Counted from the stretch's first letter, positions 8,990 to 19,650 are shown. The stretch: DNA of 64,000 bases from Eutreptiella sp. 'Long Island Sound 2002' (GCA_964036045.1 OZ038384.1:36334238-36398237); one strand, 5' to 3'. Made by a program: numbers and translations. Notes: a model not told the origin generated them from the letters alone.

Positions 8990-11303
8990 GTGCTGTGGTG
9001 GCCACCACTGTCGCACTTTCAGGAAAAAGGGATTTTGTTCTTGGCCTTTCCTTGGTTTCCACACCTACTTTAAAATACTTATGGCCTCCCTCACACAGAA
9101 AAATGGGCGCTCACCATGGCTGGTGCCTTTTTGCTGCTTTGTTCGTGACATTTCCTACAGAAAGCTCAGCGCTCATGGCCCTGCCGGGGTTCCTGTGGCT
9201 TGGTTGGGTTAGTTTGGGAGCATGCCAAAAACATGTGCATGTGCATCCCTCCCTCCAAGACGCAGCGCGACATAAACCCAACGCAAGAGGCAATATACAC
9301 ACTCTCATGGGTTCTCGTACCGGCGACCTGTGACCTGTCTTAGGGCAAAGGGAGTCGTAAAAAAAAAATTAAATTGCCCCTTGGTGGGGTCTTGGGTTCT
9401 GCTCAGTCTCTCCAGGCTGCTGCGTTTCGGCCCGAACACGGCCTACTCAGCGAGGCTGCGCGTGAGTATCTGTACAGACAGGAATGGGAGAATTATGGAC
9501 GAATCCACGCAAGCGCGAAGCGACAACACCTAAATTCGTCAAATGACGGCCTAGAATGTTTCTAAGACAACACACCTGCGCAGACCACCATTGTGCATCA
9601 GCAGCACATTTTTATAAAAATTGCAGTCATCTCTCGATTATTTAAATCAAGAAATTCCTACGTAGAAAAGGGCGGCGCGCAGGAGCGGCTCCTAGCGAAG
9701 CACCGGAAAATACAGAAATAATGAGATTATAAACGTATGTCTCACGTAGACAGGAAAATGACGAGACACACATCAATAAATAAACATACAGATTCCACCC
9801 ACACTGACAGAAAGAATCAAAAATCCAAGAATTCCAAAAATAAGAATATGACTTCAATGAATCAGGTATAAACCTCAGGTGTGCTCGTCACGTATGCAGC
9901 ATGCACATTGCTCGTCTCGTGTCTCCGTGAACGAGTCTTCTAGCAGCGCTAACAAACGATAGAGGGCTACATTAGAAAGATTGCAGATGATTAGAGGTGA
10001 GATTAGGGAAAAAACAGATGGCATTCGGCCACGGAGTGGTTGTCACGGGGGGCTACCGGTCCTGCCCTGCGGTGCAGTGCGGGGCAACCGTGACAACTGC
10101 TCTTACAGCCCAACCACCCTTTTTGTTGCACTGATTAGAACATACACACCGGTGCATAAGCTATTTGCGTGCTTGCAGTTCGATTTGCACGCTTCCGTTT
10201 CGATCTGCACTCCACCTTGTTCTCTCTCTCCAGCGGTGAGTAAGGTAGGTAAGCCCAGTTGGGGCCACCCCCTGGTAGAGTTCGTGATTGTGGGTTAGAT
10301 TTGTGGGACAAACAGAGATTGGCACAGGTTGTTCGCAAACTCGTGCATGCTCGTGCATTCACACACGCATTAAAGGGTAGGCCACGCGAAATGGGCACCA
10401 TAAACCTTGTATGGGTTACCCAGGGGCTCCTTGGTACGTTCTTTAAGAGAACCTGAGGAGTCTCTGAACGCTTGCTTGCTTGACAGGGGTGTTTGAGGAC
10501 AGCGTATTATAGGTCACACTGAGAAGCGTATAATACGTGGAGTGTGGCTTGGTTCCTCAGCCGCAAACACCCCTACATTGGGCTTTGCTTTATAGGTGGG
10601 CAGGTAGGGTGAGTGGTGCAGCAGTGTCCCATTTTGTTCTTGCCCTGCTAAACAAGGGCGCCGATCGCACAATCAATTAACTGCGCCTCAGCCAGGAGTG
10701 GCCAGGGCAGTTCGACTCCAGCGACATCCACGCTGTGCACGCAACAAGAGCACCCCTTCCCTCCAAGCCCTAGCAGGGAAACGCGTTGTGGCGTCCCTGT
10801 TAGGCCACAGTTGCTTAGCAGCGCTGTGTTCTCTTGTCTTCTTCGCAGAAGGGTCATTAGGACCCACGACTTTGTTCTCCAACAACACCCAGTAGAGCGT
10901 GAGTGTAGCAGTGGTAATCCTGAGTGGGGGCTTGAGCCATTTGCAGAAGTGCTCGCCGACCAAGATGGTGCCACTGTAGGTAGGGTGTGTAGAGTAGTGG
11001 TGTCTCCTGTGCCGCCTGCTTTTCCTCGTGGGCAGGGGAGTGCGCTAGCTTTTGGCCTTTAGCAAAAATGGGCATTTTGTACGCCCTTAGCACACCTGGC
11101 CACCCCTCCCCTCTAGTAAGTAGGGCTTTTGCCGTCTTCCCCCATGGATAGGCGCCAGCACAGAAATTGGGCGCCATAGGAGTGGTACCAGTAACTGACT
11201 AGGACCTTCGGTCCGACATCAGCGAAGCCTGTTGATTCGGGAGCCACGCCCCGGAAAGAAGTGAGACACACACAGACATACGTAGCACACTTAGGGGTAA
11301 GTT
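8990..11303 (-). other. Inner CV1 3' noncoding region
   Basis: 2.3 kb between the chromodomain stop and the polypurine tract. No frame longer than about 110 codons looks like protein. It is AT-richer than the coding part, has a short A-run near 9,361 and an inverted repeat at 10,484-10,575. It may contain older unrecognised insertions. Confidence 0.45.
10484..10575. repeat. Short inverted-repeat (foldback) element
   Basis: AGGGGTGTTTG at 10,485-10,495 is exactly complementary to CAAACACCCCT at 10,564-10,574. A second internal pair (CGTATTATA / TATAATACG) lies between. The whole could fold as a 92-nt hairpin resembling a miniature transposon. No target duplication is visible. Confidence 0.4.
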
Positions 11304-11593
11304 TCAGTCCCTAGCTTTAGTCTTGGAGGCAAGCGTCTCAGCGAGCCTCAGCAACTCACCAAGGTTGTTCTTGGACAAGTAGTCAACCAGAACTGAATTT
11401 AGGCGTCCCTCAGGTAGAACAAACGCAGAGAAAGGCTCCCAGGTGGCCTCTTTGACTCCAAACCCTTCCCAGAGGGTGAGGAAGCACCAACCCTGGCGAT
11501 AGCGGTGGTGTAGGACAGACTTCACCAGGTAGAAGCCCTCCTTAGCCATCTCCTCGGCGTTCATGTCGGGGAGTTCCCCTTCAACTTCCATAG
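11304..11593 (-). pseudogene. Inner CV1 integrase C-terminal chromodomain, 3' part
   Basis: The 95-codon frame begins MEVEGELPDMN and contains GFYLVKSVLHHRYRQG, then LTLWEGFGVKEATWEPFSAF, the pattern of a chromodomain (aromatic cage residues and the W-x-G...TWEP motif). Chromodomains at the integrase C-terminus define chromoviruses and target integration to marked chromatin. The upstream part of the same frame ends in MEVEG at 46,664-46,680. The two halves are separated only by the LINE, whose target duplication repeats the MEVEG codons. Confidence 0.82.
11578..11593. repeat. 16-bp target duplication of the LINE (3' side)
   Basis: CCTTCAACTTCCATAG here recurs exactly at 46,664-46,679. It is directly followed by the LINE tail. 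The length is typical of target-primed reverse transcription. Confidence 0.88.
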
Positions 11594-11669
11594 GTTTGAG
11601 GTTTGAGGTTTGATTTTGCGGGTACTAGACGCCTTTCGGCCCCGGGGGGCCACCTGGTCGGGCCAGGTG
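11594..11669 (-). other. LINE 3' tail and terminal stem-loop (copy A2)
   Basis: Tandem GTTTGAG units abut the target duplication. A 7-bp hairpin (CACCTGG 11,651-11,657, CCAGGTG 11,663-11,669) follows, conserved in copy A1 at 3,219-3,237. Confidence 0.72.
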
Positions 11670-12619
11670 ATATCCTCCCCACCGGGTCCTAGTGGGGGGC
11701 CCTCCAAGACACACCTTCTGCCTGGTGGCGGAGTCCCCCGGGTTCACAGAGCTCGGAGCCCCGTCCTTCCCCGGCGTCCCCGTTTCGCCACTCCCCGGTC
11801 AGTGCATCAATTCGCAGCCGTGGCTGCAGGCGCTTACCCACTGCGTCGCCCCCCTAATGCGTGGTCGCCCGGGGCGCCGGCGCCGCCGGGCCCGTGCTAC
11901 TGGCTTGTCGCCAGTGGGACCCCTCTGGGCTGGCGCGGAGGCTGCCTAGCCTAGGGGTTGGGGCGTGGCGCTGTGCGCCACTACTGCCTTGGCGGGTGCA
12001 GTGTCCCGTCTGTGTGTGCGCGGCGCTCGCGGCCGGTTCGGGGGGGTTCGGGCCGGTACCTGGTGTTGTGTCTCCCCTTCTTCCCCTTTCCCGCCCCGCG
12101 TGTTCCGCGCTGCGTGTGGCGGGCCATCCCGTCCGGGTGTCTCTTATCCTCGCTCGCTGGTACGCCATTCCATGCGGTCTGTGCGTTCCGCGCGCTCGGT
12201 CCGGTTGCCCTTCCGGTGGTCCCCGCGTGTCCTTTTCGTGTGTGTGCGCTCGCGCTCTCGCGGTGTCTGCTCCCCGCTGGGTGGTGTGGCGCGCGCATCT
12301 CGCGTGGTCCCGGCACTGGGCGCTGGTAGGGCCGCTCCATGTGGTCCGTGCCCCTCCGCGTGTCCTGCTCCGGTCCCGTGCTCCGTCTGGCGTGCTTGGG
12401 GGGGGGCGGTCCGGTCCCGGTTCCCCCCTACTTGGCTTGGGGTTGTGGGGGCGGCGGCAGGGCGTCCCCGGGGGGGTGCCTTCGACCGTTGCGTGGGGCG
12501 TTCGGGGTCTTGCGCTCCTCTTCTCCCGCTGCCCGTCCACTGGGTGGGCTGTCGGGGTCTGCGTTGCGGGCGCGGGCGTGCGGTTGTGGGGGCCCCGCTC
12601 TGTTCCTGTGGGGGGGGGG

Positions 12620-13465
12620 AGAGGTGTCGACTTGGTGTCCAGGCGCCGGTCCGCCGGATTCCCATGACGAGCCCGATGCGCACGGAGCTTCGCCCTGCGG
12701 GATGCGTGGGGGGGTTGGGGTGACCGTGGCTGGAGTGGTGCACCAATGTTCCGGTTCATGGCCCAGCAGAGCACTTCTACCGCGGGCTTACTCTTAGCAC
12801 AGGAGGAGGGGGTTGCGGGCGCGTTTGTTCTGTGACCCGGGTGCCAGTGTATCTCAGAAGGCAGCCGCCCCGGAGGTAGCGCACCCGGCGCGCGCCGCGA
12901 AGGAGCTGGTTCGAACCCCGTGATCGGCGGTCTCCCACCGATACCCTCGAATACCGGACGAGGCCTCCTGTCGACCTGTTCGAGTACAGGTGACGGTGCG
13001 CACTGCTGCAGGGGTGGGTGGCTCCCATGTGTTTTGTTTTTCTAGGGTGGGGGGTAAAACGAACGAGACCTCCACCCGATCCACCGGTATCGGTGGTGGC
13101 GCGAGTTGCTGGAGGGGGGGGTGGTTCCCACGTCGCCAACTAGAGAGCTCTACGTGCAGGGATCCCAGGAGCACCAACGCCTGGGATCGAACCCCCGCAC
13201 TGGACGATTGAAGACCGACGCTCTCACTACTGGGCCGCAGGAGTCTCTTACGCGACTTAGGGGTGTCGTCGGCTATGAATCCAGTCCTGAGGGTGGGGCT
13301 GTGCGTTGTGAAGCGTGTTGCGCGTGCCGGGAGGCCCCAGTCCACGTGCACTGGGTCGGGACAGGGGGGGAGGGGGCTGGGTGGGTTGCGGCACCGTCAG
13401 ATCGCCGACTGACGTGCACAGGGGTAAGAGGCGGACAGTAGCACCGCCGGATCGCCGACTGACTG
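12620..13465. other. Insertion with two tRNA-like segments (possible SINEs)
   Basis: This block is absent from LINE copy A1. On the plus strand near 12,875-12,920, GGTAGCGCACCCGG and GGTTCGAACCCC resemble box A and box B. On the minus strand near 13,240-13,170, AGTAGTGAGAGCG and GGTTCGATCCC do the same. An imperfect direct repeat ending GATCGCCGACTGA occurs at 13,399 and 13,450 near the right end. Borders are approximate. Confidence 0.4.
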
Positions 13466-13504
13466 TAGGGCGGGGGGTCGCTCTGCCTCTTTCCGTCCCT
13501 CTGC

Positions 13505-15670
13505 CTTCCCTGGGCAGGCAACAAAGCGGGCGTCACTGGCATTGTGCTGTCCATGGGGGGCGTGGCCCCCCATACCACTCCGGTTCGTGCTCACCCGGCT
13601 TCTCTGGGTACGATCTGTGCGGCGTCCCGGTGCGCAGGCGTGGGCCCGCTTGTTCTTCGCGGCCCCCATGTGAGCCGGCGGCTGGAGCGGGGGGGCGGGT
13701 CACACTCCGGCTCCCCTCTCGGGTGGGGGGGGCCCATCCCCCCTGCCTCGGGGGGGGGTGTCGCGCCGCGGCCTCCCTGCTCTCGTTCCGGGCGGCGGCC
13801 TGCGGTACCCCTTTCTGGCTCTCTCCGTGTCGCTGGCGCGCTCCCTTCCAGCGCGCGCGTGCGGTCAGGGCTGAAGTGCCGCACCGGGGGCTGGGGGGGG
13901 TGAGGGGCGGCCCGTGGACCGCTCCCCTGGGGGCCCCAGCTGACCTGCAAAACCCCCCTCTGTCCCCTCGGAGTGGGCTGTGGTTACGGGAGGGTCATGC
14001 GAGGCGCGGCCTCCTTCGTGTTCCGTTGTGCGCGTTGCTCCGGCACGCCGGTGTGGGTTCGCGGGAGCATGTCCAGCCGCCGTCGCCCTTACCGTGTCGC
14101 CGTTCCTCCTGTGGGTGGGGGCGCCCCCCCGGCCCTGGGGGGGCGGAGGGCCGCGCCTGTGGCTCCCCAGCTGGGCTGGGTGCGGGGGGGGGGGGGGGGG
14201 GGGCGCCCCCCCGCCCGCTCTCGGGCCTGTGTGGGAGGGGGGGGGGGGGAGTGGGGGGGGGGCCTTTGGTCCCCTGGCGATGCCTCCTGTCGGCCAAGGG
14301 GGGGGGGGCGGCTTGGCAGTCCTCGCCCCGGGGGCCAGCCATCGGCCAGGGGGGTCGCGCCCTTCCCTCGCCCCCCTCTACCGAGAGCCGGATTCTCACG
14401 CAGTCCCTCTCTGGGGCCCCTCATCCCCCGGCCGTTGTCGCGCGGCGCTGGCCGGCCGGGGGTGGCCGTGAGGGTTAGCGGTCAGTGGTTAGCGGGTTGC
14501 GGGGCAGCAGGTTTCTCCCCGCGCTTGTTGTCTCCGCACTCCCTCCCGCGGGAGGTGGCGCGCCGCTTTCCCTGGGTAGGCTACAAAGCGGGCGTCACTG
14601 GCGTCGTGCTGTCCGTGGGGGGCGTGGCCCCCAGTACCATTCCGGTTCGCGCCCACCCGGCTTCTCTGGGCACGATCTGCGCGGCGTCCCGGTGCGCAGG
14701 CGTGGGCCCACTTGTTCTTCGCGGCCCCCATTTGAGCCGGCGGCTGGGGCGGGGGGGCGGGTCACACTCCGGCTCCCCTCTCGGGCGGGGGGGGTCCATC
14801 CCCCCTGCCTCGGGGGGTGGGGGCCGGGGCCCCCGCGGCTGGCGGGCCGGTGGGGGGGCGGGGGGGGGGGGTGCCGCGCCGCGGCCTCCCTGCTCTCGTT
14901 CCGGGCGGCGGCCTGCGGTACTCCTTTCTGGCTCTCTCCGTGTCGCCGGCGCGCTCCCTTCCGGCGAGCGCGTGCGGTCGGGGCTGAAATGCCGCCCCGG
15001 GGTGGGGGGGGTGAGGGGCGGCCCGTGGACCGCCCCCCTGGGGGCCCCATCTGACTTGAAACCCCCCCTCTGTCACCTCGGAGTGGGCTGTGGTTACGGG
15101 AGGGTCATGTGGGGCGCGGCCTCCTTCCTGTTCCGTTGTGCGCGTTGCTCCGGCACGCCGGTGTGGGTTCGCAGGAGCAGGTCCACCCGCCGTTGCCCTT
15201 ATCGCGTCGCCGTTCCTCCTGAGGGGGGGGCGCCCCCCCGGCCCTGGGGGGGCGGAGGGCCGCGCCTGTGGCTCCCCTGCTGTGGTGGGTGCGGGGGGGG
15301 GGGTGGGGGGGCCGCCCCCCCGCCCGCGCTCGGGTCTGTGCGGGGGGGGGGTGGGTTGGGGGGGGCCCTTTGGTCCCCTGGCGATGCCTCTCGTCGGCCG
15401 GGGGGGAGGGGCGGGGGCGGCATGGCGGTCCTGGCCCCGGGGGCCAGCCATCGGCCAGGGGGTCGCGCCCTTCTCCCGCCCCCCCTATCGAGAGCCGGAT
15501 TCTCGCGCAGGCCCTCGCCGGGGCCCCTCATCCCCCGGCCGTTGTCGCGCGGCGCTGGCCGGCCGGGGGTGGCCGTGAGGGTTAGCGGTCAGTGGTTAGC
15601 GGGTTGCGGGGCAGCAGGTTCCTCCCCGCGCTCGTTGTCTCCGCACTCCCTCCCGCGGGAGGTGGCGCGC
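13505..15670. repeat. Tandem duplication of a roughly 1.1-kb unit in LINE 3' region
   Basis: Landmarks recur in order: CTTTCCCTGGG..AGGC at about 13,506 and 14,569; GGAGTGGGCTGTGGTTACGG at about 13,967 and 15,080; CTCCCTCCCGCGGGAGGTGG at about 14,539 and 15,649. The two units are visibly diverged. Copy A1 has one unit (about 4,340-5,450). Confidence 0.75.
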
Positions 15671-15759
15671 CCTCGTACGTCGTGCCATACCGTGGGGGGG
15701 GCGTCGGTCGGGGGGCCCATCCCCCCCCCCCAACTCTCCCGTACCCGCCGTCTGGGCCT

Positions 15760-17892
15760 TCACCTGCGCCGCCGCTTGTGTGGGGGCTGGGGCTGCGGCG
15801 GCAGCGGGTTGTGCCGGCGGTAGCGCCAGTGGGCGAGGGCGCTACGCAAAGCCCGGGGGAGCCAGTTGTTGGCGTCCGCATCCGTGATGCGGAGCACCGC
15901 TCCCCCTTCCAGGAAGGCCGGCCACGTCGGCTCCCTGTCGGGCCACGCCGCCCGGATCACTGACCTGAGGACCCTCTCGTGGTCCTCTGGGGCCGCCCAC
16001 CCCCCCGGGGGTACCTCTCGGTTTCCTCCGTCCCTCCGGAGGAGCACGGCATCGAAGGGCCGGTTCCTCGACCTCCTGGAGGTCCCCTGGTTGGCCCAGC
16101 ACAACCACCCGTACACTTCCCCCACCAGGGGGAGGGTCTCCCCCCCCAGCGGGTCCGGGACCGCGCCCCAGTCCCGGTCCCATGCCCGGCCCTCCTCCGC
16201 CCCCCTTGCCGGCCCCCCTCGCTGCCCCTGCGCCTGCGGCGCCGATGCCGCGCCCCGTCCCCCCTCCGCCGAGGCCATCCGCGCCGGCTCCGCCCTCGGC
16301 GCGGGGGGGGCTTGCTGGTGCTGGTGTCGTGGGGGTTGGGGGGGGACGAGCTCGCCGGCGTCAGGGTCGATGTTGTAGAGGTGGTGGTGGTGGTGGTGGT
16401 GGTGGTGGTGGGTGTGGTGTGCCGGCATCTGTTGGATGCCGGGGGGGATGCACCTCACCGGCTGCACGTCCGGCTGCGGGGGCGCTCCGCCCTCTGCCCC
16501 CCTCCCTTCGCCCCGCCCTCCTCCCTGGGCTCCCATGCCCCGTCCCGCCTGTCCCTTGGGGCCCTCGGCGCCCTTGCCCTTGCCCTTGGGCCCCTTTCCA
16601 GTCCCATGCCCGTGTCGCGGGTCCCGCCTCTCGTCCCCCACGCCCTGGCCCGCTCGCTCTCCCATCCCCCCTCGTCCTGCCCCCTGCGCCTGGGTTCCCT
16701 GCCCGCGCCCCTGAGCGCCCTTCCCGTGCCCTGGTCCCTCCCCGGCCCCCTGCCCGTGTCGCGGGTCCCGCCTCCCGTCCACCACGCCCTGGCCCGCTCG
16801 CTCTCCCACCTCCCCTCGCCCCGCCCCCTGCACCTGGGCTCCCTGCCCGCGCCCCTGCGCGCCCTTCCCGTGCCCTGACCCCTCCCCTGCCCCCTGCCTG
16901 TCGTGCCGTCCGCTGCTCCCCTCCCCCCCGCTGCTGCGCCCTTCCTTGACCACTCGCCGGGCGTCGCGCTGCCTTTGCATTTGCGGCAGCATGACGCCCG
17001 GCGGCGAGCGCTCGCGCGTCGGGGGGCGGACGTGCCGCTCCCGCCCCGGGGGGAAGGGCTTGGGGGGGATCGGCTTGGGGGGGCTGGTGTGGGTGTGGGC
17101 GGGGTTGGCGTGGGCGCGGTACTTCGCGCTCTCCCTGCCCACTGCTGCTGCTGCGGCGGCCGCCGGCGAGGCGTCCGCGGCCCGTGCGGGGTTCTTCCCC
17201 CGCTTGCGCGGCGTGCTGGGGGCCGCGGCGTGGCCGGCCGAGGCGGCGTCGCGGCCCGCCAGGGTCGCGGCCGCAGCCCCTCGCGCGCCCTCCTCGCTTT
17301 CCTTCGCTGCCGTGGCGGCCGCCGACGAGGCGCCCGTGGCCGCGGTCGCAACCCCTCGCACGCCCTCCTCGTTCTCCTCTGCTACCGCGGCGGCCGCCGG
17401 CGAGGCGCCCGCGGCCCGTGCGGGGTCCGTCGCAACCCCTCGCGCGCCCTTCTTGCTCTCCTGTGCGGCTGCGGCAGCCCTCGGCGATGCGTCCGGCTCC
17501 TGCGCCGGGGCTGCCCCCCTTGTCAGCGGCGTGCCGGGGGCCGCGGCCGGGGCCGCGGCGTGGCTCGCCGCGGTCTCCGCCTCCTGCGCGTCTGGGCGGG
17601 GCGGGGCGGCGGGGCTGGCCGCTTGGGCGGCGGGGGCGGCCGTCTCGGCTGGCCCAGGTTCCCGGGCCGGCGGCGGCGGCCCGACCAGCACCGCCGCCTC
17701 CGCCAGCCTCCGCTCCTCGCGCTCCACGAGGGTCTCCCCCGTCCACTCCGGGGAGGAGACGGGGGAGCGGGAGCGGGACCGGCGGTGGTGGCGGTCGTCC
17801 CGCTGGAGGGACCCATCGGAGTCTGCCATCACTGTTACTCTGGTAGGCATGCGTGGTAACAGGCGCGCCCTTCCCACTACCTCCTGGTGCAT
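15760..17892 (-). CDS. LINE third open frame: low-complexity protein with conserved C-terminus
   Basis: 710 codons starting with ATG inside the TGATG that ends the upstream frame. Residues 1-60 hold an Arg/Ser patch (HHRRSRSRSPVSS). The middle is Ala-, Gly- and Pro-rich with repeated GQGxGxGxR modules and a ten-residue His tract. The last 150 residues (GAVPDPLGG, GEVYGWLCWANQG, FDAVLLRRDGG, NNWLPRALRS) end in a basic KRRRR. The tail is near identical in copy A1. A frame downstream of the RT is unusual for LINEs. RNA binding is plausible from composition but not shown, and no family is recognised. Confidence 0.65.
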   Translation of the reverse strand: MHQEVVGRARLLPRMPTRVTVMADSDGSLQRDDRHHRRSRSRSPVSSPEWTGETLVEREERRLAEAAVLVGPPPPAREPGPAETAAPAAQAASPAAPPRPDAQEAETAASHAAAPAAAPGTPLTRGAAPAQEPDASPRAAAAAQESKKGARGVATDPARAAGASPAAAAVAEENEEGVRGVATAATGASSAAATAAKESEEGARGAAAATLAGRDAASAGHAAAPSTPRKRGKNPARAADASPAAAAAAAVGRESAKYRAHANPAHTHTSPPKPIPPKPFPPGRERHVRPPTRERSPPGVMLPQMQRQRDARRVVKEGRSSGGEGSSGRHDRQGAGEGSGHGKGAQGRGQGAQVQGAGRGEVGERAGQGVVDGRRDPRHGQGAGEGPGHGKGAQGRGQGTQAQGAGRGGMGERAGQGVGDERRDPRHGHGTGKGPKGKGKGAEGPKGQAGRGMGAQGGGRGEGRGAEGGAPPQPDVQPVRCIPPGIQQMPAHHTHHHHHHHHHHLYNIDPDAGELVPPQPPRHQHQQAPPAPRAEPARMASAEGGRGAASAPQAQGQRGGPARGAEEGRAWDRDWGAVPDPLGGETLPLVGEVYGWLCWANQGTSRRSRNRPFDAVLLRRDGGNREVPPGGWAAPEDHERVLRSVIRAAWPDREPTWPAFLEGGAVLRITDADANNWLPRALRSALAHWRYRRHNPLPPQPQPPHKRRRR
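16379..16411 (+). repeat. GTG microsatellite encoding poly-His in LINE frame 3 (copy A2)
   Basis: Ten to eleven GTG units, shorter than the copy A1 tract. Confidence 0.85.
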
Positions 17893-19124
17893 CAGTGCCG
17901 TGCCGTGGGCAGTGCCGTGTGGTGCTCTGGGGGGGGGAGGGGGGGAGGGGGTGGGTGGCCGGCTGTGGCGTCAGCCCCGCAAGGCCGGGGGCCCGCGGCC
18001 ATCCTCCGGCATTGGGAGGGGAGGCGGGGGAGCCACGCGGCCCACGCGTCGCGCCACAGCTCCCAGTCTGGGGCAGGGCCCAGGGCCCTGGGCCCCCGGG
18101 GGTCGTCGAGCGGTGTCGGGGGCAGCCGCACCAGGTGGACCCCCGTAACGGCGGTGACCTCCTGTGTGCGCAGGAAGGTGTGTACTCCGTCCTGCGCCGC
18201 GGGCGCCGGGAGGGGGGGGCGGGTTACGGGTGTGGCCCCATAGAGGTCGGTGGGGGTGATCCCCAGGATCCGCCCCGGGCCCCCGCGGGTCGCGACGACG
18301 AGGAGGAGGAGGGGGGTGCCAGGGCACTGTTGCCAGAGGACCTGCCCCCTGTGGTGGGCACCCCTGGTCCTGGAGAGGGGGGGGGACAGGTCTGGGTTAG
18401 CCCAGCCGCGGGGCGCGTGCGTCGCCGGTGGGAGGGCGGGGCACCAAGTGGGCTCCCTGGGGAACGCCTCGTAGACGACGGCGTACGCGGGGGTAGGCCC
18501 GGTGCCGTCATACACCGGGTTGGTCGGCCGGGGGCGGGCGGACGCCTCGTCTGCGCCTTCCACGAACACCGTGACCTCGCCCACCTCCAGGTCCTCGTCC
18601 GGCGGGTGTAGAAGGTGGAGCGCCGCATCCAGCTCGGACACTCCCCCCGGGTACGTGGCCCGCGCCTGGTTCAGGTACGGGGCCGCGTCCCCGGGGTAGC
18701 GCGTCCTGAGGGCGTGCAGCAGGGCTGGGGCGCTACTGCGGAGGGACATGGCAGACCCCGCTCCCGTCAGCCGGAGGGTGTCCCCCATGGACAGGGGCCG
18801 GCCCGACCGATTGGACTCGCGCCACTCCATCCAGTGCCCGTAGAGGGCCGCTTCCGGGCTGATGAGCCCCGGCCGGATGGCGTTCACGATCCGGTGCATT
18901 GCCGGGAGCAGCGTAGGGGCCCCCGCTCCGTTCAGGGCGCGGACGGCCGGGAGGGCGGTCTCATTGAGGAAGGCCCTCGCACTGCCCTCCAGGTCGCACC
19001 GTGCGGCAGCGTGCGCTTCTTTTGCCTCCGCCACAGCGTCCGCCACCAGGCCCCGGACGGCCGCCTCCTGCGCTCTGCGGCGGGCCCTGGTGTGCCCCGG
19101 CCCATCCCCCCGTCGGTGTGGCAT
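17892..19124 (-). CDS. LINE 410-codon frame of unknown function
   Basis: This begins MPHRRGDGPGHTRARRRAQ, 40 bases after the stop that closes the RT polyprotein, in the same frame. An Ala-rich helical N-terminus (VADAVAEAKEAHAAARCDLE) is followed by mixed alpha/beta-like sequence (GEVTVFVEGADE, TPLLLLVVATRGGPGRILGITPTDLYG) and a Pro/His-rich tail. It ends TGA overlapping the next ATG (TGATG at 17,894-17,890), the arrangement LINEs use for translation re-initiation. No domain is recognised. It could be a distal part of the pol protein separated by a stop. Confidence 0.55.
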   Translation of the reverse strand: MPHRRGDGPGHTRARRRAQEAAVRGLVADAVAEAKEAHAAARCDLEGSARAFLNETALPAVRALNGAGAPTLLPAMHRIVNAIRPGLISPEAALYGHWMEWRESNRSGRPLSMGDTLRLTGAGSAMSLRSSAPALLHALRTRYPGDAAPYLNQARATYPGGVSELDAALHLLHPPDEDLEVGEVTVFVEGADEASARPRPTNPVYDGTGPTPAYAVVYEAFPREPTWCPALPPATHAPRGWANPDLSPPLSRTRGAHHRGQVLWQQCPGTPLLLLVVATRGGPGRILGITPTDLYGATPVTRPPLPAPAAQDGVHTFLRTQEVTAVTGVHLVRLPPTPLDDPRGPRALGPAPDWELWRDAWAAWLPRLPSQCRRMAAGPRPCGADATAGHPPPPPLPPPEHHTALPTARH

Positions 19125-19163
19125 GGTGCTGCGGGCTCTGCAAAGGGCGGCGGCGGGTGGGGG

Positions 19164-19650
19164 TTAGGGGGCGAACACGTGCGACAGGTGCGCAACGGAT
19201 GTGGGGTCCCGCAGGTGCACGTGGATCCACAGAAGGGCAGCGCCCGCGGGGCCCGCTTGTTCGTGCGAGGGGGTGTGTGCCCCCTCGATGCGCCGGCGCA
19301 AGGCCTCCTCCTCTGTGCTCCTGCGCGGGCCTGCGGGAGGTTCGGGCCAGGGGCACGCGGCTACCTCGGTGCACCGCGCGCACCTGTTGGCGCCTGTCGA
19401 TGCTGCGGAGGACACCGTGTCACATTCTCCGCAGAGTCGGCAGGTGTGTGGGAGGTGGGAGGGCGGCGACCAAGGGTCGAGATGGCGGAGCCAGAGGTCG
19501 TCCCACCTCTGTCGGAGGGGGTCCCGGATCTCCAGCAGGCGGCCGTGGACGCGGCGCCGGTAGTCCCTGCCAAGCGTCTTCCGCTGGACCTCCTGCCACG
19601 TGTCGCCGGGGAGGATTCCGTGGTCGTGGAAGGCGGCGATGAGGTCGTCC
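19164..19650 (-). CDS. LINE polyprotein C-terminal Cys-rich segment
   Basis: Immediately 3' of the CV2 insertion the frame reads DLIAAFHDHGILPGD and continues directly from HPRPTWD on the other side of CV2 (36,508), with GTCC counted once. It contains TCRLCGEC and CARCTEVAACPW, a cluster of Cys pairs compatible with a zinc-binding fold. It ends at TAA (19,164). Apparent upstream codons to 19,718 belong to the CV2 LTR. Confidence 0.72.
19647..19650. repeat. Target duplication of CV2 (left copy)
   Basis: GTCC precedes the left LTR and recurs at 36,504-36,507 after the right LTR. Ty3/gypsy elements make 4-6 bp duplications. Confidence 0.75.

Larger units (their letters stand above)
11670..15759 (-). 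other. LINE copy A2 3' noncoding region
   Basis: About 4.1 kb of GC-rich sequence with long plus-strand G runs (for example 14,187-14,206). It is collinear with A1 at 3,238-5,539 except for an extra tRNA-like insertion (about 12,620-13,465) and a tandem duplication (about 13,505-15,670). Long open frames occur on both strands from composition alone, and I see no protein family. Confidence 0.6.

Noticed and set aside
13170-13245. A functional tRNA gene on the minus strand
   Set aside because: Box B is good, but the acceptor and anticodon stems do not pair convincingly. A degenerate SINE is more likely.
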